Shown one piece after another: positions 58,831-64,000 of a stretch of DNA of 64,000 nucleotides. The stretch comes from Lycocorax pyrrhopterus obiensis (Eukaryota; Chordata; Aves; Passeriformes; Paradisaeidae). Under the pieces are notes generated by a model. It saw nothing but the letters and a program-made list of their open reading frames with translations. It searched no databases and was not told the origin of the DNA. A program made the translations under genes and the position numbers. The stretch covers positions 85,372,237 to 85,436,236 of the forward strand of contig JACSVZ010000001.1 in the NCBI GenBank assembly GCA_014706295.1, in the 5' to 3' direction. Each line of letters starts with the position of its first letter. Within the stretch, counting starts at the first letter, position 1.

Positions 58831-61456
58831 TTTCCCTGAAATATGGTACAGGAATTGATGCATGGGGTTTGCGTATGTAAAAATCCTTCTTAGCTTCCAC
58901 CATTTGATTTTGAACACTTCTTTTGGCTGCTCATATGCATCAGTTTCTCTGTGATGAAAGAAACTATTGCATTAAATTGTGAACGTGCAAGGTTTATAAG
59001 TATAGTGAACCAAGCTTTCTATCATTCTCTGTGGTGAGGTGGCAAGTGTTATAAAACTTCTGATAACATATTTTTGCATGCCTAAGAGTTTTGATTTTTG
59101 CCTGTCCCAATTTTTCAAGTGCAGAAGGTAGAGATATGCCTTGTGATGTACCTGCTCTCAATTTACGCATTGCTTTTCTCTCTGTATCGGTAGTATATGT
59201 TTATGTTTATGAATTTGCATGACAAGCAAGGGCCCATGCCCTAGACTGCAGACATGAAAAAGATGAGAGATGGTCCTTGTGTTTAAGCTTTTCAACCATA
59301 AATAGACCAAGGCGGAGAGAAAGGAATATCTGTATTTTCTCTTTGTAGACAGAAACTTCTGCCTACAGCAGAGATAAAAATCAAGCCCAGACCATGAATC
59401 CAGTCCTTCACTCCAGGACTATGCTTCCACCCTCTCTCTATGCATGAGGCTCATTTCCATATTTCATCGCATTAGTGGTTGTCTCCCACAGTTGCATGCT
59501 GATTATCCTGCCAGTTAAACAGAAAATCCAGGTATATATCATCTGCAAAGAAATTAAACCGCCTACACTCTTGACAATAGATTGTTGTATTTACATTACC
59601 TTTCTGATATCCAGCTGCACCTGGATCAAATAAAACCCTCTTTAAATTGAATGACAATATTTTCTTAAGACCTATGAGACTTAATAGGAACTTTAAATGA
59701 GTCAATCCAGTTTCTTCTATAATTCTGTAATAGCAAACTACTTTCCAGAGGTTTCCTGTCATTTTTCACTCATTTAGAAGGAAAAACCTGCAGGAAGAAT
59801 AAGTTACAGATGAACATTAATTAGGGTGAAGCAGCAGGGCTATATAAATTATGAAGGAGATTCTTTTTTCTGAGTTACAGATTGATTCCTTTTGTAATCA
59901 AATTCCACATTCAGTGCAGCTTCCTTTTAAAATGAGGTAGGCAGAGAGGAGATAAGTGTCTGGTGAAACACAGTACTTGCTATTTCAGTTTCTTTTTAGG
60001 AGGTTGCCCAGAATGACATGACTCAGATTAAAAAAACCCCAAAAAAATAGCAGAAGAAAATAGGTCAAAGGTTCTCAGTGCCAATTAATTTAGCATTCAA
60101 AAGAGAACAGAGATGGCTAAACTTCATGGCAAATTGAAACAATTCAGAAATGTGAATAAAATACTGTCTTAGAAAGATAACAGGAATAATAGTATTTTTC
60201 ATTTTTCTTTGAACCTCTTAAGGTCTCAAATGGGACCTTATAAGCATCAGATATGTAAAACTCTCAAACTCTCATGAAACTGCCAGGCTATTTCAATTAT
60301 TACCTGTTTAAGAATGGAAATTGTTTTGTTTCTCAACAGTCAAACGACCGTCACTGTACACCCTTCTGCAATCATTCTTATCCATTTCCTTGACTGGGGG
60401 CCATGTGTGCACCTGTCGTGTGGTATTGCTCCCCACGGCTGAAATGCAGCCACTTCCAGGCCAATTTAGTTTTTACTGATGCTTAAAAACAGAGGGACTA
60501 ACTTCCTGACTTGGTTCTGGAAATTTAGATCAGAAGATTTTCAGGATGCTCTTTTGTCCCAGAGGTTTGTTTGCTAGTGGGATTTTCTATCTGCCTTTTA
60601 CGTGTGTGTGGGGACACACTACTAGCATCTCAACAGAAGAACAGGAGACAGGGGACTGAATTGATACATCACATCCCTTCACTGAGTACAAGGGCTCATT
60701 CTCCACCTCATGACCCAATGCAAGTGTGCTTTCGTAGTTATTTGATTACAGAGAAGGGCACTCTCTGGAGAAAAAGAGTTTGTTCAGTCTAACTCTTCTC
60801 CTGCCTAACTCAGAGTTAAGTGCCTACTGTGAAGCGTGAGCTCAAGACAAAGGTCATTGATTCAAACTTTTCTTTACAGGGAGCTATACTGATAGTGTTG
60901 ATGGGAAGAAGTAGTCTTGGTGCTGATGTGGCGTTTGTCTTACAAACACCACCCTCAATCCATGGCTCTGGGGAAAGGATAGAAGGAAGATCTCTTTTCT
61001 TTCTTGAACTTAGGTGCTGTAGGGGATGCCAAATTTTACTTTTATTGTGGTTAGCATAAATAGGATCTTGGGTCTAACTGTGACACCTGAATGGAGATGA
61101 ACATTACTAATATACTCCAGCAGAAGTGTAGGAAGTTTCTAGAGGTGGAGGCTTTTATGGCATAGGACACAGCAATTCAGATTTTCTCTATAACATTGAG
61201 CACATCCATTTTTCTCCATCTCTTTTACTATTTACTAATCATAACAGCATGGGTATGACAACCCTATGAATTTAAGGAGTCTTTCCAGATTTTTTGGAGC
61301 ATGTTTCATTCATAGGTACTCCTCCACCTCATTCTTCCTTCTTCTGTCAGACTTTTCCAGTTATGAACAGTGTCAAGCTGTCAGGGCAAAATCATTTTGT
61401 CCTCTAACAGCCAATCTTTACTGAATACTTCTATAATACATCTATAATACAAAACT
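58831..61456. other. Unique DNA, nothing recognised
   Basis: No transposon, exon or RNA gene is recognised. Frames are short and unconvincing. Confidence 0.55.
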
Positions 61457-61503
61457 TATATACATATATATGCATATATATATACATATGTATACCTATA
61501 TAA
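61457..61503 (+). repeat. Compound (TA/CATA)n microsatellite at CR1 3' border
   Basis: Alternating TATACATATATA / TGCATATATATA / CATATGTATA sequence adjoins the 3' side of the CR1 that follows. It may have grown from the CR1's terminal repeat or been the AT-rich insertion site. Confidence 0.85.
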
Positions 61504-62330
61504 TTCAAAAGTGAGCCATACAGCTCCCACTAAAAAGACCCAATGTCTCAAACACTGACAGGCTTGGGGTATTGACTGCCTCTCTAGGAAGCCTATTGCA
61601 GAGTTTGACCACCCTCTAGATAAAAAAATGTCCAGTCTGAACCTTCCTTTGCAGCTTTGAACCATTCCCACCTCTCAGCACCTCACTTCCCACGTCCTCA
61701 CCTCAGAAAGCTGTAGGGGACAATGAGGTTGCCTCTCAACCTCCTTTTCCCCAAGCTGTCCCCGAGACAAACCCAGAGTTGCAAGCTGCTCCTCATAGGA
61801 CATTCCTTCCAACCCTGTCACCAGCTTTGTTTCCCTTCTCTGGACACATTCAAGGACCTTCACATAGTTCTTAAGTTGTGGGGCCCAGAACTGCACATCT
61901 TGCTCCAGATGAGGACTAACCAACGCTGAAAACAGTGGGACAATCCTCTCTTCTGCCTGGATGTGACACCATCCACATGTTGGACACCCCTGTGTTGGAT
62001 GGGGTTTGCCACCTTGTCTGCCAGAACACACAGCTGGACAGTGTTGAACCCCTGCTGACCAGCACCCCGAGATCCCTCTCTGCAGGGCTGCTCTCCAGCC
62101 AGTCCTCTCCAGTTTATGCTTGCGCCCAGTGTTACTCCATCCCAAGTGCAGAATCCAGCACTGGGACTTATCAAATTTCATCCCATTAACTATTGCCCAG
62201 TGCTCCAATCTGTCTAGATTGAGAGAGTTAACAGCACATCCCAGTTTGGTACTACAAGAAAACTTCTTGATAACAGGACTGGCCCTGGGATTAAACCCTG
62301 AGAACATCAGTAATATTTTCACCTGTTTCC
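61504..62330 (-). mobile_element. CR1-type LINE fragment, RT C-terminal region
   Basis: This is the longest uninterrupted CR1 piece in the window, about 0.8 kb. The plus strand shows ATTGACTGCCTCTCTAGGAA, TTTGTTTCCCTTCTCTGGAC, TGTGGGGCCCAGAACTGCAC, CTGACCAGCACCCCGAGATC and TTGCCCAGTGCTCCAATCTG, the reverse complement of ORF2 3' sequence plus part of the 3' UTR. The wording differs from the copies at 4433 and 32829, indicating a more divergent lineage. The usual CR1 terminal octamer is not evident at the 61504 end. Confidence 0.92.
61675..62322 (-). pseudogene. CR1 ORF2 reverse-transcriptase C-terminal remnant
   Basis: The minus-strand frame is open for 215 codons and legible as CR1 ORF2. Early on it has LDRLEHWAIVNGMKFDKSQC, then ILHLG. 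After a stretch of about 55 residues in the wrong frame it returns with VPLFSALVSPHLEQDVQFWA and LECVQRR, then TKLVTGLEGMSYEEQL. The family has a DLGVLVD segment in the middle; here that part is displaced by two compensating frameshifts, and a third shift ends the likeness after the ATLGL segment. The catalytic FADD box lies beyond the fragment. A dead LINE gene, not a cellular one. Confidence 0.9.
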
Positions 62331-63780
62331 ATTGCTGATGTTTTGCCTGATCTGTTGTGATTCCAAGGACACTTCTTGTGTAAGAAGAGTGAGGCTGTCA
62401 CTGGAATACTCTGAAAGGGCAGATTTTGCAGAGGAGAGGCAGAATTAAGAGATCCCAGTCCAACCTGGGTGTCTCTTTTTGTCCTCTAAGGCATAAGAGA
62501 GCAGGAGGGAATGCATAGAGCTGCTGTTGCCAGCCCAGCCTTATTAATCACTTGAAATGTGAGTGAGTTTCAGCAGCCTGGGGGAATCTATCCCCTTTGT
62601 AAAGAGAAGTGGTTGGAGACAGGCATGACAAAGACAGGAGGGGGGAAAAAGGGAAAAGTCAGGAGAGATTCCTCTGATAAAATAGGCATCTCTGTTAAAG
62701 CAAACTACTCAAGACTTCTGTTACAACCTACGGAGAAAAATAACATTTTTTGGGTCCTCATCCACAGAGGACATTTTTTTTTCCTTCTTGCCTCAGGGAG
62801 GCCCTGACATGTTATATATCCTACTTCCACAGTGATATTTCCTCCATTGCTCTTTAGTCTGGAAACGAATTTTTTCATCCATTGCTCTAGGAATATTTAC
62901 TAGCACTGAATCTGAAATTAAACCAGGAAAGGAAGAAATGGCTATGAAAATGGGATTTAGGTAGAAAGGTCTATTTGTAGTCCTCTTCTTTCCAGCTGAT
63001 GGACTGTCCTCTCTTTGTTTAGTTATCCAACTTCTAAATAAATGAAAAGCGCCTTTGAGTATCTTTGGCCTGGGCCAGATTCTCTGTGAGGGAAGTTGGG
63101 GTAAATAAACTTGCTTTCCTGGATTTTTGTTCCATACTGGTACATAAGTAGATAAAACCAAATTTTTAAATGTGTGAGTCCACAAAAATATGCACTTATG
63201 CAACTTACAAACATTGGGTATTTTCTGTTCTTTATCAGCCTCGCCATCATAATTATAGTCTGCAGTTACATCTATGCTAGTAAATTAAATAATGCCAGGC
63301 TATGCTCCTGTGGCATGGACCTCAGCCATCTTTTCTGTTGTATTGTGAGCGTTATCCCTGGCACGGTTTTGTCTGGAGACACCCAGCGTTTGGTCAAATG
63401 CCTCCCAAGCCAATTTGGAAAGCTATGAGTGATGATTCCGAACAAGCACTGTGACTATGGACATGCTGCACTGGAGACTGAGAGAGTTTAAGAGGATGGA
63501 TAAAAGCCGTACTGTGCCAGCTGGCTTCAATGTCAGGCAACAATCCTGTAATATTTTGTTTGCCAATACAGACACAGCCTGTGAGTGTTACCAGTCCATA
63601 GAGGACTACCATTAACTTGCATGGTGAAGATCTGGGTTTTGGTGCTGAAAGGCATGATGTCACATCACTTTCCTGTGAAGCATTATTACAATGACATAGG
63701 GTTGATATTTATCTAACTAGCCAGGTAGAAACATGAATGAAAGATCCCAGGCACTTTTTTATCCTCTGAATATATACCAC
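62331..63780. other. Unique DNA, nothing recognised
   Basis: No transposon, RNA gene or exon is recognised. A minus-strand frame of 136 codons (62793-63203) shows no familiar motif. Confidence 0.5.
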
Positions 63781-63984
63781 AGAATCACCATAGACCCAAA
63801 GGATGGCTTGGGTTGGAAAGGACATTGAAGGCCATCTAGTTCCAACCCCCTGCCTTGGGCAGGGACATTTTCCATTAGACCAGGTTGCTCAGAGCCCCAT
63901 CCAGCCTGGCACTGAACACTTCCAGGGATGGGGCATCCACTCACCAGCCTCACAGTAAAGAGTTTATTCCTGAATATAATCTAC
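63781..63984 (-). mobile_element. CR1 LINE 3' end, may run past the window
   Basis: The plus strand shows GGCTTGGGTTGGAAAGGACA, AGGCCATCTAGTTCCAACCC, GGCAGGGACATTTTCCATTA, GACCAGGTTGCTCAGAGCCC and CCAGCCTGGCACTGAACACT, the reverse complement of a near-consensus CR1 3' end. From about 63950 (CAGTAAAGAGTTTATTCCTG) the match weakens but may continue to the window edge at 64000. Confidence 0.94.
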
Positions 63985-64000
63985 TGTACATTATCTATCT

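Noticed and set aside
62793..63203. 136-codon minus-strand open frame
   Set aside because: No recognised motif and no exon signals; treated as chance.
1..64000. Bacterial-style features such as operons, ribosome binding sites, CRISPR arrays or prophage
   Set aside because: The sequence is vertebrate by its CR1 and LTR content and lacks long contiguous genes or regularly spaced repeats.

Overview
The window is vertebrate nuclear DNA, almost certainly from a bird. It is AT-rich and CpG-poor, with short scattered chance ORFs and no operon-like gene packing. It carries about twenty fragments of CR1, the dominant avian LINE, and two solo LTRs. One LTR closely resembles a common avian ERVL-type LTR. 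I recognise no cellular protein-coding exon, tRNA, rRNA or snRNA, so this is an intergenic stretch or part of a large intron. Species cannot be read from the sequence.

Layout: 1-4.4 kb is unique DNA with a degraded, internally deleted solo LTR (948-1212). 4.4-8.1 kb holds three CR1 pieces: a 0.7 kb minus copy, then a plus and a minus copy whose 3' ends face each other. 8.1-15.2 kb is the longest stretch without a recognisable transposon. 15.2-19.7 kb has three minus-strand CR1 copies, the first with its RT core deleted. 19.7-31.3 kb is mostly unique, with one faint CR1 remnant, an 8-bp tandem repeat and two strong inverted repeats. 31.3-40.1 kb has five CR1 pieces, a pyrimidine tract next to a CR1 3' end, a 14-bp minisatellite, and a CpG-retaining block that may be a conserved non-coding element. 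40.1-45.9 kb is unique. 45.9-49.0 kb is a CR1 cluster including two copies joined at their 5' ends as an inverted repeat. 49.0-55.3 kb has a hairpin-forming palindrome and an ancient CR1/L3-like fragment. 55.3-56.5 kb is a nested insertion: a complete 714-bp solo LTR with TG...CA ends and a 5-bp target duplication (TACAG) inside an older CR1. 56.5-61.5 kb is unique. 61.5-62.3 kb is a CR1 whose reverse-transcriptase C-terminal reading frame is still legible but frameshifted. The window ends in another CR1 3' end.

The coding-like material I can identify is dead CR1 ORF2. All legible pieces come from the C-terminal part of ORF2 or from the linker before the RT, as expected for 5'-truncated LINE copies. 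Fifteen of the twenty CR1 pieces lie on the minus strand. I found no new biological system. The best leads are the nested LTR, the CR1 inverted pair, three perfect-arm hairpins and two candidate conserved non-coding blocks.
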